Shown piece after piece: positions 47,216-54,802 of a DNA stretch of 64,000 nt. Within the stretch, counting starts at the first letter, position 1. Each line of letters starts with the position of its first letter. Source of the DNA: an uncultured Muribaculaceae bacterium (GTDB lineage Bacteria > Bacteroidota > Bacteroidia > Bacteroidales > Muribaculaceae); assembly GCA_944321725.1 (NCBI GenBank), contig CALUMI010000007.1, positions 23,993-87,992 of the forward strand. The letters run 5' to 3'. The notes under the pieces were generated by a model that ran no database searches, was not told the DNA's origin, and saw nothing but the letters and a program-made list of their open reading frames with translations. The translations under genes and the position numbers were made by a program.

Positions 47216-48204
47216 ACAACGAACTTATCATATCATCATCTCCGCACATCCACACCAGCAAAACCGTCGAAAGGACAATGCTCGACGTAATCATCGCATT
47301 GCTTCCAGCCATTGCCTGCTCACTGTTTTTTTTCGGGGTTGGAGCATTGGTTGTGCTTGCGACAGCCGTGGCAGGATGTGTGGCAACAGAATTTCTGATT
47401 CAAAAATTTCTAATCAAAGGCAATTCCACAATAGGCAACTACTCGGCAATCGTGACAGGTGTGCTGCTGGCTCTCAATCTGCCGTCAAACCTGCCGGTCT
47501 ACATAGTGTTGTTAGGCTCGGTATTTGCCATAGGAATCGCAAAAATGGCATTCGGCGGGCTCGGCAACAACATCTTCAATCCGGCAATAGCAGGACGCGT
47601 GTTTCTGCTGCTCTCGTTTCCGGCACAGATGACCACATGGCCGCTGCCGATTGTCAACCGCTGGCAATATTTCGACATGGAGACAGGAGCGACCATACTC
47701 TCAACCATGAAAGAAGGAGCCGGCGACGTAAGCACAGGAGCGTCCATTGCCTCCTCAATGAAAGACATAGTTGAGGTATCCCCTGTAGAGGCGCTGCTCG
47801 GTAACATGGGAGGAAGCATGGGCGAAGTGTCGGCCATAGCTCTTCTGATAGGCGGAGCGTACCTGTTGCTCAGAAAAGTAATCAGTTGGCACATTCCTAT
47901 AGCCATACTCGCAAGCGTCGCGCTGTTTTACCTTATTTTGGGCGACGATCCTCTGATGCCGCTGCTTACAGGCGGATTGCTGCTTGGCGCCATATTTATG
48001 GCCACAGACTATGCCACATCGCCCATGTCGCACAAAGGAATGATAATTTACGGAGTAATGATAGGCATAATCACCGTCGTCATTCGAAAATGGGGAGCAT
48101 ACCCGGAAGGTGTGTCGTTTGCCATTCTTCTCATGAACGGGCTCACACCGTTAATCAACCGATATTTCAAACCGTCAAAATTCGGAGAAAGGAGCAGAAA
48201 ATGA
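47212..48204 (+). CDS. rnfD: Rnf complex subunit RnfD
   Basis: Membrane subunit of 330 residues with about nine helices (for example DVIIALLPAIACSLFFFGVGALVVLA). It carries covalently bound FMN in the family. ETGATILSTM (about 157-166) is the likely FMN-threonine site (the family motif contains G-A-T). GGLGNNIFNPAIAGRVFLLLSFP is the NqrB/RnfD signature. The ATG at 47212 is chosen because the longer frame lies within rnfC. Overlaps rnfC and rnfG by 4 bases each. Confidence 0.95.
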   Translation: MNNELIISSSPHIHTSKTVERTMLDVIIALLPAIACSLFFFGVGALVVLATAVAGCVATEFLIQKFLIKGNSTIGNYSAIVTGVLLALNLPSNLPVYIVLLGSVFAIGIAKMAFGGLGNNIFNPAIAGRVFLLLSFPAQMTTWPLPIVNRWQYFDMETGATILSTMKEGAGDVSTGASIASSMKDIVEVSPVEALLGNMGGSMGEVSAIALLIGGAYLLLRKVISWHIPIAILASVALFYLILGDDPLMPLLTGGLLLGAIFMATDYATSPMSHKGMIIYGVMIGIITVVIRKWGAYPEGVSFAILLMNGLTPLINRYFKPSKFGERSRK

Positions 48205-48800
48205 AACAACCGGAATCAAATCTAAAAAACATGGTACTGTCGCTCGGAGGCATTTCGTTAGTGGCCGCTTTGCTCCTCTCGTGGGTCAACGGCGTAACGG
48301 AAGAGCCTATCAAAGAAGCCGAATTCAAATCGCAGACCGCAGCAATGGAAATGGTCATGCCCGAGCACGACAACAATCCGTTTGACGAGCGGTTCACCAC
48401 AACCGTCAAAGGAGCGGAAGTGACCATATATCCGGCAATTAATGACGGCAAACTTACCGGAGCCGCAGTAGAAACATCCGCCGACGGATTTGCGGGCAAA
48501 ATAACCGTAGTCTACGGATTTGAGGCCGACGGAACGATAAAAGACTATTCCGTATTGCAACATTCCGAAACACCCGGACTCGGCTCGAAGATGCAGGAGT
48601 GGTTCCGCGACGGTCAGGGCAGCCGAAGCATCATAGGACGCAATCCGGGCAATGAGAACATGACTGTATCGAAAGACGGCGGCAAAGTCGACGCCATCAC
48701 GGCGGCCACCATTTCGTCACGGGCTTTTCTGAAGACACTCAACAACGCGTTCAAGGCATATATGGAATATTCATCTAATCAGAAAGGAGCTGAAAAATGA
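48201..48800 (+). CDS. rnfG: Rnf complex FMN subunit RnfG
   Basis: A 199-residue subunit with one N-terminal membrane helix (LSLGGISLVAALLLSWVNG) and an FMN-binding domain on the outer side. The FMN-attachment segment is DAITAATISSRAF (about 163-175), with the threonine in A-A-T-I-S. HSETPGLGSKM is also conserved. AAGGAG six bases before the ATG (48189-48194) is a clear ribosome site. Stop overlaps rnfE by 4 bases. Confidence 0.95.
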   Translation: MKQPESNLKNMVLSLGGISLVAALLLSWVNGVTEEPIKEAEFKSQTAAMEMVMPEHDNNPFDERFTTTVKGAEVTIYPAINDGKLTGAAVETSADGFAGKITVVYGFEADGTIKDYSVLQHSETPGLGSKMQEWFRDGQGSRSIIGRNPGNENMTVSKDGGKVDAITAATISSRAFLKTLNNAFKAYMEYSSNQKGAEK

Positions 48801-49381
48801 ATAAAATCAAAATATTCCTCAACGGATTTATAAAAGAAAATCCCACTTTCGTCCTGCTGCTCGGCATGTGCCCCACTCTCGGAACAACAGGCAGCGCCAT
48901 CAACGGGATGAGCATGGGATTGGCAACGGCAAGCGTGTTGATGCTGTCGAACATGGCAATAGCGGCAATAAGAAACATTGTTCCCGACAAAGTGCGCATA
49001 CCGGCTTATATTGTGGTTATCGCCTCTTTCGTATCATTGCTGCAAATGCTTATGCAAGCCTACCTGCCTGACCTTTATGCCACATTGGGCATTTTCATCC
49101 CGCTGATCGTTGTCAACTGCATCCTGCTCGGACGTGCGGAGGCTTTCGCCTCAAAGCACGGGATAGTCGACTCTCTATTCGACGGGCTTGGCATAGGTTT
49201 GGGCTTTACAGTGGCACTGTCGATACTCGGAAGCATACGTGAATTTTTAGGCACAGGCAAAATATTCGGGATAACAATCTATCCCGAGAGCTACGGTTCC
49301 CTGCTGTTCATACTCGCGCCCGGCGCGTTCATCGTGCTCGGACTTCTGATTGCCTTAGTCAATAAAATCAAAAAAGCATAA
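48797..49381 (+). CDS. rnfE: Rnf complex subunit RnfE
   Basis: Six-helix membrane subunit of 194 residues, homologous to NqrD. The N-terminal NPTFVLLLGMCPTLGTT contains the conserved cysteine of the paired CP motif that RnfA and RnfE use to hold an iron-sulfur cluster in the membrane. A second conserved cysteine lies in IPLIVVNCILLGRAEAFAS. A Shine-Dalgarno AAGGAG (48784-48789) precedes the start. rnfA begins 2 bases after the stop. Confidence 0.95.
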   Translation: MNKIKIFLNGFIKENPTFVLLLGMCPTLGTTGSAINGMSMGLATASVLMLSNMAIAAIRNIVPDKVRIPAYIVVIASFVSLLQMLMQAYLPDLYATLGIFIPLIVVNCILLGRAEAFASKHGIVDSLFDGLGIGLGFTVALSILGSIREFLGTGKIFGITIYPESYGSLLFILAPGAFIVLGLLIALVNKIKKA

Positions 49382-49383
49382 CT

Positions 49384-49965
49384 ATGTTAACATATATATC
49401 AATCATCGTAACCGCAATATTCGTAAACAATATTGTCTTCTCGCAGTTTCTCGGGATATGCCCGTTCATCGGTGTGTCAAAACGGATAAGTTCCGCCGTC
49501 GGAATGGGAGCGGCGGTAACGTTTGTCATAACACTCTCCACCATAGTGACATGGCTGCTGCAAGAATGCGTGCTCAATCCTCTTAATCTGCAATACATGC
49601 AGACGATAGCGTTCATCCTTGTTATTGCCTTCCTTGTGCAAATGCTCGAAATTATAATGAAAAAAGTCATGCCGTCGCTCTATCAGGCTCTTGGCGTATT
49701 CCTGCCGTTGATTACGACCAACTGCACCGTTCTCGGTGTGGCCATATCTGTAATACAGAAACACTACACTCTGCTTGAGTCGATTACCTACGGAATGTCG
49801 ACGGCTTTGGGATTTGCCCTTGCTCTCGTGATATTCGCCGGCGTGCGCGAGCAGCTCGAGATTGCCGACGTGCCGAAAGCGATGCAGGGCACACCCATCG
49901 CCCTGCTCTGCGCCGGACTGCTCGCAATGGCGTTCATGGGATTCTCCGGCATCAGCATCGGCTGA
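49384..49965 (+). CDS. rnfA: Rnf complex subunit RnfA
   Basis: Six-helix membrane subunit of 193 residues, homologous to NqrE. It has the counterpart motif FVNNIVFSQFLGICPFIGVS and the second cysteine in LPLITTNCTVLGVAI. Together with RnfE it forms the ion channel core. It completes rnfBCDGEA in the standard order, so the operon looks whole and functional. Ion choice (Na+ or H+) cannot be read from sequence. Confidence 0.96.
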   Translation: MLTYISIIVTAIFVNNIVFSQFLGICPFIGVSKRISSAVGMGAAVTFVITLSTIVTWLLQECVLNPLNLQYMQTIAFILVIAFLVQMLEIIMKKVMPSLYQALGVFLPLITTNCTVLGVAISVIQKHYTLLESITYGMSTALGFALALVIFAGVREQLEIADVPKAMQGTPIALLCAGLLAMAFMGFSGISIG

Positions 49966-49986
49966 CACAACAAGAAATAAACGTTC

Positions 49987-50448
49987 ATGAGAATCAACGA
50001 AGATTTATTCGACGACAGGAAAGATGCTGAAATTGCCGCATTGCGCTGTCTGATAGAAAATTTCAAGAGATATGACGAGAAGCGCAAACAGTTCTATGCA
50101 AAGAAAATGAGAAGGCTTGGCGAATTGGAAAGCTTCGTTCAAGAAATGACCGAATCGAAACACGACAAAAACGACCTTGAAAAAGAAGTCGTAAAACTAA
50201 AAGCGGAACTGTCCAACCTAAGCAGAGCCATGCAAGTGCGCAGAATAGAAGAAAAGCGCAGTCCGGAAGAGCTGAAAGAAATCATCAACTTGGACACGCT
50301 CAAAAGGCAGAACAAGGCAATGAAAAGCCAAATAAAAACGCTCCACGCCACTAATGGAGAGCTCCTTATGAAAGTGATGCAATTAGAGAAAAAACTTAAA
50401 GATAAAGAAACTGCCACCAATGAAGATAGAACCGTTGATATATGTTGA
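49987..50448 (+). CDS. hypothetical coiled-coil protein downstream of rnfA
   Basis: A 153-residue soluble protein, not recognised. Almost the whole chain is helical and charged, with heptad-like spacing in two parts (about 45-85: KHDKNDLEKEVVKLKAELSNL; and 100-145: KRQNKAMKSQIKTLHATNGELLMKVMQLEKKL). The N-terminus RINEDLFDDRKDAEIAALRCLIENFKRYDEK includes one cysteine. It starts 21 bases after rnfA and could be co-transcribed. A role with Rnf is not supported by anything else. Confidence 0.65.
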   Translation: MRINEDLFDDRKDAEIAALRCLIENFKRYDEKRKQFYAKKMRRLGELESFVQEMTESKHDKNDLEKEVVKLKAELSNLSRAMQVRRIEEKRSPEELKEIINLDTLKRQNKAMKSQIKTLHATNGELLMKVMQLEKKLKDKETATNEDRTVDIC

Positions 50449-50465
50449 AATATAACATAACTTTG
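50434..50465 (+). promoter_or_regulatory. promoter of the SMR pseudogene
   Basis: GTTG (50434-50437), 20 bases, TAACTTTG (50458-50465): near-consensus. It overlaps the end of the coiled-coil gene. The SMR ATG at 50496 is 30 bases after the box, so the promoter looks intact although the gene is interrupted. Confidence 0.6.
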
Positions 50466-50495
50466 CAATATGTCTAACATTACGATAAATGGGAT

Positions 50496-50816
50496 ATGAA
50501 CTGGGTCATACTGATTATCGCCGGGCTGTTCGAAACAGGATTCGCTTTCTGACTCGGCAAGATGAAAGGAACCACCGCACTCAAGCATTACCTATGGGCG
50601 GCGGGCTTCCTCGTAAGCCTTACGCTGAGCATGGTTTTACTTGCAAAAGCCGTACAGACCATACCCATCGGCACCGCCTACCCGATATGGACAGGCATAG
50701 GTGCGGTTGGCACCGTATTGATAGGCATTTTCTTCTTCAACGAACCCGCCACTTTCGCGCGGCTGTTCTTCATCACCACACTGATAATCTCGATAATAGG
50801 CCTGAAAATGGTGTGA
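50496..50816 (+). pseudogene. SMR-family (SugE-like) transporter gene with in-frame TGA
   Basis: A 107-codon frame for a four-helix small multidrug resistance protein, interrupted at codon 19 by TGA (50550-50552). Before the stop it reads MNWVILIIAGLFETGFAF, and after it LGKMKGTTALKHYLWAAGF, YPIWTGIGAVGTVLIGIFFFNEP and a final IIGLKMV. The interrupted codon lies where relatives in this order commonly have Cys (F-C-L-G-K), so one base change (TGC or TGT to TGA) explains it. The rest is undamaged, which suggests a recent loss. Translation restarting at the ATG at 50562 would lack helix 1. SugE-like members export quaternary ammonium or guanidinium compounds. Confidence 0.82.
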
Positions 50817-50881
50817 CACCCTCCTTCCCCCGACTAATGCCCGGTGAGCTTAGGATTTACACTACAACTGAATGAAACATA

Positions 50882-51958
50882 ATGAGTGATTTCGACAAAT
50901 ATATAAGACAAGGCGAACCTGAGAGCAGAGAAAAGGCTCAGGCATGGCAGACTGCAATCGGCCTGCAAGACGTTGACGGCCTTAAACCGTCGGAGTATTT
51001 GCTACAAACGGCAGGCAGACACATCGAAGGAGATATAACCATTAGCGAAGTAAAGCATCTGATTGACAGTTACTATCAGTCTAAGACAATCAGAAAGGAT
51101 ATAGAAAATGAACGAACAGAAGAAGCTGATAAAGTATCCGCAAGAATCACTGAAATATTGTCCGAAAAATCCTTCTCGTTCACGCCGGATTATTTAATAC
51201 TAATTCATAAGCGGCTGTTTGAGGGTTTGTACAAATTTGCAGGAAGATTGCGCGATTATGACATAACCAAAAAAGAATGGGTGCTTGACGGAGATACCGT
51301 TTTGTATTCGAACCATGAGCTAATCCGCCAAACACTCGATTACGATTTTGGACAAGAAAAGAATGTTGATTATCCGTCCCTCGATGCCAACCAAGCATTG
51401 AGGCATATCTGTAAGTTCGTTTCAGACATTTGGCAAATCCATCCCTTTGGAGAAGGAAACACACGCACCACAGCAGTGTTCACCATGAAATACCTGCACA
51501 CTTTCGGATTCACATTCGACAACAGTGTATTTCAAGAACACTCATGGTATTTCAGGAACGCATTGGTCAGAGCCAATTACAACAATTATTCAAAAGGAAT
51601 ATCCGCCACCACATCCTTTTTGGAACTGTTTTTCAGGAACCTGTTGTTTGGCGAAAAGAACGAGTTGCATAACCGGGCACTGCATATCGCCGCTCTTCAA
51701 AGTACCAAAACCGATGACCCAAAGAGCCAAAATGACACTTTGAATTGCACTTTGGACGAGATTGCCTTATTGAAATTCCTCGAAGACAATCCAAATGCCA
51801 CACAAACTGAGATTGCCGTGCATATAGGCAAATCTCCCCGAACCGTCAAGCGAATGACCCCCTCTTTGATAGAGCGTGGCTTGCTGGAACGGGAAAACGG
51901 AAAAAGAAACGGGAAATGGGTTGTCAAAAATATTGATTTTAACCGCAAAATTTACTGA
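50882..51958 (+). CDS. Fic family protein with N-terminal VbhA-like region and C-terminal winged helix
   Basis: Predicted nucleotide transferase (usually AMPylase), 358 residues. The Fic core motif HPFGEGNTR is at 187-195, with the catalytic His187 and an acidic residue in the fifth position, so the active site looks complete. The N-terminal 60 residues (QTAGRHIEGDITISEVKHLIDSYY) resemble the antitoxin VbhA region that blocks Fic proteins in cis or trans. The C-terminus (about 290-350: NPNATQTEIAVHIGKSPRTVKRMTPSLIERGLL) is a winged-helix DNA-binding domain. It ends 2 bases before bioB, so both are probably on one transcript. The target protein is unknown. Confidence 0.85.
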   Translation: MSDFDKYIRQGEPESREKAQAWQTAIGLQDVDGLKPSEYLLQTAGRHIEGDITISEVKHLIDSYYQSKTIRKDIENERTEEADKVSARITEILSEKSFSFTPDYLILIHKRLFEGLYKFAGRLRDYDITKKEWVLDGDTVLYSNHELIRQTLDYDFGQEKNVDYPSLDANQALRHICKFVSDIWQIHPFGEGNTRTTAVFTMKYLHTFGFTFDNSVFQEHSWYFRNALVRANYNNYSKGISATTSFLELFFRNLLFGEKNELHNRALHIAALQSTKTDDPKSQNDTLNCTLDEIALLKFLEDNPNATQTEIAVHIGKSPRTVKRMTPSLIERGLLERENGKRNGKWVVKNIDFNRKIY

Positions 51959-51960
51959 TT

Positions 51961-52932
51961 ATGATTAAAGAGATAACACACCGCATATTGGATGGCGCCA
52001 GCATCACCATAGAAGAGGCCGTTGAGTTGGCAACAAACAGTAATATCGACGAGCTTTGTGATGCCGCCGACGAGATACGCCGCCGGTTCTGCGGCGACCA
52101 CATGGACACTTGCTCCATAGTCAACGCCCGCTCCGGGTTGTGCGGCGAGGATTGCAAATGGTGCTCACAATCGATAAAAGCCAAATCGGGCGTAAAAAAA
52201 TATGAGATAATCGACACCGAAACGCTGCTGAATCTCGCGAAACGCAACGACAGCTACGGGGTAGAACGGTTCTCGATGGTGACAAGCGGACGCAAAATTT
52301 CAGGAAATGACGCCGACAGATTTTGCGACGACTATAAAAAAATCGCATCCGAAACCGGTATGAAGCTATGCGCTTCGATGGGGCTTGTCGACAAATCCAC
52401 CCTAAAAAAACTCAAAGCCGCCGGAGTGACACGCTACCACTGCAATATGGAAACTGTTTCGCAGTTCTTCCCCGAACTATGCTCAACACATACGCCCGAC
52501 GACAAACGCAAAGTGCTGCGCGACGCAAAATCCGTAGGGTTAGAGATATGCAGCGGAGGGATAATAGGCATGGGCGAAACGATGCGGCAACGTGTGGAAT
52601 TTGCGTTCGAGCTTAAAGAGCTTGGAGTCGATTCCGTGCCGCTCAATGTGCTCAATCCGATAAAAGGCACCGCATTGGAAAGCACTCCCCTGCTCGACGA
52701 AGAAGAAATTATCCGCACAGCCGCCATATTCCGGCTCATACTCCCCGCCACTGTCATACGCTTTGCAGGCGGACGCGCCCGCATCTCACGCGATGCCGTA
52801 AAAAGGATGATGCGCGGAGGAATTAACGGGACAATGATAGGCGACCTGCTGACCACGACGGGCAACAACGTGGCCGACGACTTCCGGCTGTTTGAGGAAT
52901 GCGGATTCACCACCAAAACCAACTGTCGATGA
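51961..52932 (+). CDS. bioB: biotin synthase
   Basis: Radical S-adenosylmethionine enzyme inserting sulfur into dethiobiotin, the last step of biotin synthesis. It has 323 residues. The C-x3-C-x2-C cluster ligands are Cys61, Cys65 and Cys68 (LCGEDCKWCSQS). NMETVSQFFPELCSTHTPDDK and GLEICSGGIIGMGET are diagnostic for BioB and include ligands of the second cluster. The late arginine (IRFAGGRARIS) is also expected. No other bio gene is present here. It is tightly packed between fic (2-base gap) and the DUF4199 gene (4-base overlap). Confidence 0.94.
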   Translation: MIKEITHRILDGASITIEEAVELATNSNIDELCDAADEIRRRFCGDHMDTCSIVNARSGLCGEDCKWCSQSIKAKSGVKKYEIIDTETLLNLAKRNDSYGVERFSMVTSGRKISGNDADRFCDDYKKIASETGMKLCASMGLVDKSTLKKLKAAGVTRYHCNMETVSQFFPELCSTHTPDDKRKVLRDAKSVGLEICSGGIIGMGETMRQRVEFAFELKELGVDSVPLNVLNPIKGTALESTPLLDEEEIIRTAAIFRLILPATVIRFAGGRARISRDAVKRMMRGGINGTMIGDLLTTTGNNVADDFRLFEECGFTTKTNCR

Positions 52933-53459
52933 CACCGGGACAAGTATATCGGGAAGGAGCCTATAAAGGCGTAATAATGGGCATCTACCTCACGCTGCTG
53001 GCTCTGCTCACCATGTGGAGCGAGCATTCCGCACTCCTTTCGGCGGCGAGTCTTGCCATGCTCTGCTACATTCCGTTTTTCGCATATCGCATAATGTGCA
53101 AAACACATAAGAAATATTTTTGCACATCCGATTTCGCCTCACTTTGGATGCTCGGAATAGCCATATTCATAGGCGGCTCAATGATATGCGCGCTATGCAC
53201 TTACGCCTATCTGCAATACATCGACACCGACTTCATCTACCGGCAGGCAACCAACGCTGTGGAGCTTTATAAAGAGCTTGACCCTGAAAACACATCAGGC
53301 CTTACCGACATCATTCAAGGCATAATCGACAACAATCTGTTGCCCTCCCCCATCGAGGTGGCTGTAGAAATGCTGTGGATGACCACCTTTTTCGGCTCCC
53401 TGCTTTCCATGCTGCTCTCGGCAATAATCCGCAAACGCCACCCTAAACAATCGGCATAG
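52929..53459 (+). CDS. DUF4199-like membrane protein
   Basis: A 176-residue inner-membrane protein with four hydrophobic segments (about 13-30, 36-55, 75-97 and 145-165). The opening TPGQVYREGAYKGVIMGIYL and the loop between helices 3 and 4 (residues 98-140, with FIYRQATNAVELYKELD) resemble DUF4199 proteins of Bacteroidetes, whose function is unknown. The start at 52929 overlaps the bioB stop (ATGA); the frame is open 10 codons further, inside bioB. Confidence 0.7.
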   Translation: MTPGQVYREGAYKGVIMGIYLTLLALLTMWSEHSALLSAASLAMLCYIPFFAYRIMCKTHKKYFCTSDFASLWMLGIAIFIGGSMICALCTYAYLQYIDTDFIYRQATNAVELYKELDPENTSGLTDIIQGIIDNNLLPSPIEVAVEMLWMTTFFGSLLSMLLSAIIRKRHPKQSA

Positions 53460-53492
53460 CAAATTTGTTATTACAATAAACTACATTTCTAT

Positions 53493-54131
53493 ATGCGACA
53501 TATAATCTTCATAATAATAGCGGCAATAGCCTTTTGCGCCAATGACGCCTATGCGCAAACTGCCACTGCGGACGACACTGCCACAGTCATGACAAGAGCC
53601 GAAAAACGGAAAGCGAGAAAAGCGGCAAAACAAGCCGAGAAACTGCGGAAAGAAAAAGAGAAACAAGAAAAGAAACTGTGGGAACAACGGCTTGACTCGC
53701 TGCAATTCGAATTGGCGTTGGATGCCATCGACGACATGCACTTCGTGATTGTCGCCGACAGAATACGCTTTCGCCGCGGATATACTGTCAACGTAAACGA
53801 ATCGACTAATTTTGTGCTCGTTCAAGGCACCGACGCCACCGTGCAGCTTGCTCTCGAGCGCGGCTTCAGCGGCCCCAACGGCTTGGGCGGCATAACAGTG
53901 GAAGGTACCGTGACAAATGTAGAAAAACGTTTCGACAAGAAAGGAAATCTTATTTTCAGAATGATGGTGCATGGCACGGCCATCTCAGCCGACATATCCT
54001 TCACGCTGCCCAAGAACGGCTCATCGTGCGATGTCACTGTCAGCTCCAATTTCTATCCCGTCAGCCTGACTTTCTCAGGCGAGCTGAAGCCATACAACAC
54101 ACACGTGTTTCAAGGACGCACCATCCGCTAA
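53493..54131 (+). CDS. DUF4251 exported protein
   Basis: A 212-residue protein with signal peptide (cleavage near DAYAQ, about residue 21) and a highly basic, helical linker (RAEKRKARKAAKQAEKLRKEKEKQ). A DUF4251 domain follows (about 68-212: LDSLQFELALDAID, VNVNESTNFVLVQGTDATVQLA, NGLGGITVEGTVTNVE). This is a common Bacteroidales periplasmic or outer-membrane family without known function. It lies 33 bases after the DUF4199 gene. The gene on the other side is convergent. Confidence 0.82.
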   Translation: MRHIIFIIIAAIAFCANDAYAQTATADDTATVMTRAEKRKARKAAKQAEKLRKEKEKQEKKLWEQRLDSLQFELALDAIDDMHFVIVADRIRFRRGYTVNVNESTNFVLVQGTDATVQLALERGFSGPNGLGGITVEGTVTNVEKRFDKKGNLIFRMMVHGTAISADISFTLPKNGSSCDVTVSSNFYPVSLTFSGELKPYNTHVFQGRTIR

Positions 54132-54149
54132 ACGCGGCGGCATCAGGCA

Positions 54150-54488
54150 TTATTCATAATAAGGGTCAGAACTGCTCTGATAATATTTCAAATCCTCCTC
54201 AGGTATTTCGTCCCAGTCAATCTCCACATACTCTTTCTCAACCGGCCTGCTTTCCTCCAACATCTTATCAAGCTCTTTCATATATGGATTCTCATACGGC
54301 GGCAATGGAGGAGGCTCTTTATAAGTAGATTCCTTCTTGTTCACATTCATAAGGATTGTACCGCTCACCCAAGCTATAAAAAGCACTATGACAACCACAA
54401 CCGCTATCACCTTAAACGTCCGGAAAAAATAAGCGAACAGTTCCGGAACCATCCTGTCAAACTGCTTATACGGATAATCATCGCCCAT
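54150..54488 (-). CDS. hypothetical single-helix membrane protein
   Basis: A 112-residue protein not recognised. It begins MGDDYPYKQFDRMVPELFAYFF, has one strong transmembrane helix (about 24-48, VIAVVVVIVLFIAWVSG) and an acidic, proline-rich tail (EPPPLPPYENPYMKELDKMLEES, then EIDWDEIPEEDLKYY). The frame is open 10 codons upstream, but that start has no better signal. A leftward promoter at 54582-54613 supports expression. It separates the bioB-side genes from the CRISPR locus and shows no link with either. Confidence 0.6.
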   Translation of the reverse strand: MGDDYPYKQFDRMVPELFAYFFRTFKVIAVVVVIVLFIAWVSGTILMNVNKKESTYKEPPPLPPYENPYMKELDKMLEESRPVEKEYVEIDWDEIPEEDLKYYQSSSDPYYE

Positions 54489-54581
54489 AATAACCTTTTT
54501 TATACACAGAAACAGCAAATCTATCGCAACACAAAATCAAACCCGATTGATTCGAATTGCCAAGATGCAGCTTATCTTATT

Positions 54582-54613
54582 CAAAGATAACACATTATAA
54601 CCACTTCTCCAAG
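54582..54613 (-). promoter_or_regulatory. leftward promoter between the tracrRNA and the membrane-protein gene
   Basis: On the minus strand CTTG (54613-54610), 20 bases, TATCTTTG (54589-54582). Full -7 match. It would drive the 112-codon membrane-protein gene. Confidence 0.5.
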
Positions 54614-54641
54614 TGATGCGGCGGAATTTCACCGGCAGCAT

Positions 54642-54723
54642 AAAAAAAATCAGGGCGAGTTGCCCCGCCCGTAAATGTTTTCACAACGGAATCATCCTTA
54701 TTGTGATTTACTACAAATTAGTA
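54642..54723 (-). ncRNA. tracrRNA of the type II-C CRISPR system
   Basis: Minus-strand small RNA of about 80 nt that pairs with the CRISPR repeat and Cas9. Anti-repeat: TACTAATTTGTA then GT then AAATCACAA (plus-strand 54701-54723). It is complementary to the repeat with 12 and 9 base pairs around a 2-against-3 internal bulge. Next comes a small nexus-like hairpin, GGA-TGAT-TCC (AAGGATGATTCCG). The end is an intrinsic terminator: GGGCGGG, GCAA loop, CTCGCCC (one G-U pair), then TG, A and seven T. The orientation of this RNA proves that the array must be read on the minus strand. 5' end estimated from the promoter; not measured. Confidence 0.85.
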
Positions 54724-54725
54724 CG

Positions 54726-54733
54726 CAAATATA
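54726..54733 (-). promoter_or_regulatory. -7 box of the tracrRNA promoter
   Basis: TATATTTG on the minus strand, full match to TAnnTTTG, about 4-6 bases before the anti-repeat. No good -33 box at the expected place (CATC). The bases around it (ATTAGTATATTTG) match ATTAGTATCTTTG of the repeat read on the same strand except for one base. Confidence 0.6.
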
Positions 54734-54750
54734 CTAATATTTTCCATATC

Positions 54751-54782
54751 CTTGATGTTTTAATAATAATTTCTTATATTTG
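54751..54782 (+). promoter_or_regulatory. cas9 promoter
   Basis: CTTG (54751-54754), 20 bases, TATATTTG (54775-54782). The cas9 ATG is 20 bases downstream. It is back to back with the tracrRNA promoter. Confidence 0.65.
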
Positions 54783-54802
54783 AAATCTTAAAAATTTATA
54801 AC

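Noticed and set aside
50550..50552. Selenocysteine insertion at the in-frame TGA of the SMR gene
   Set aside because: The TGA replaces a probable Cys, which fits selenocysteine, but no stem-loop with the needed position and loop is visible just downstream, and no selenoprotein SMR transporter is known to me. A nonsense mutation is simpler.
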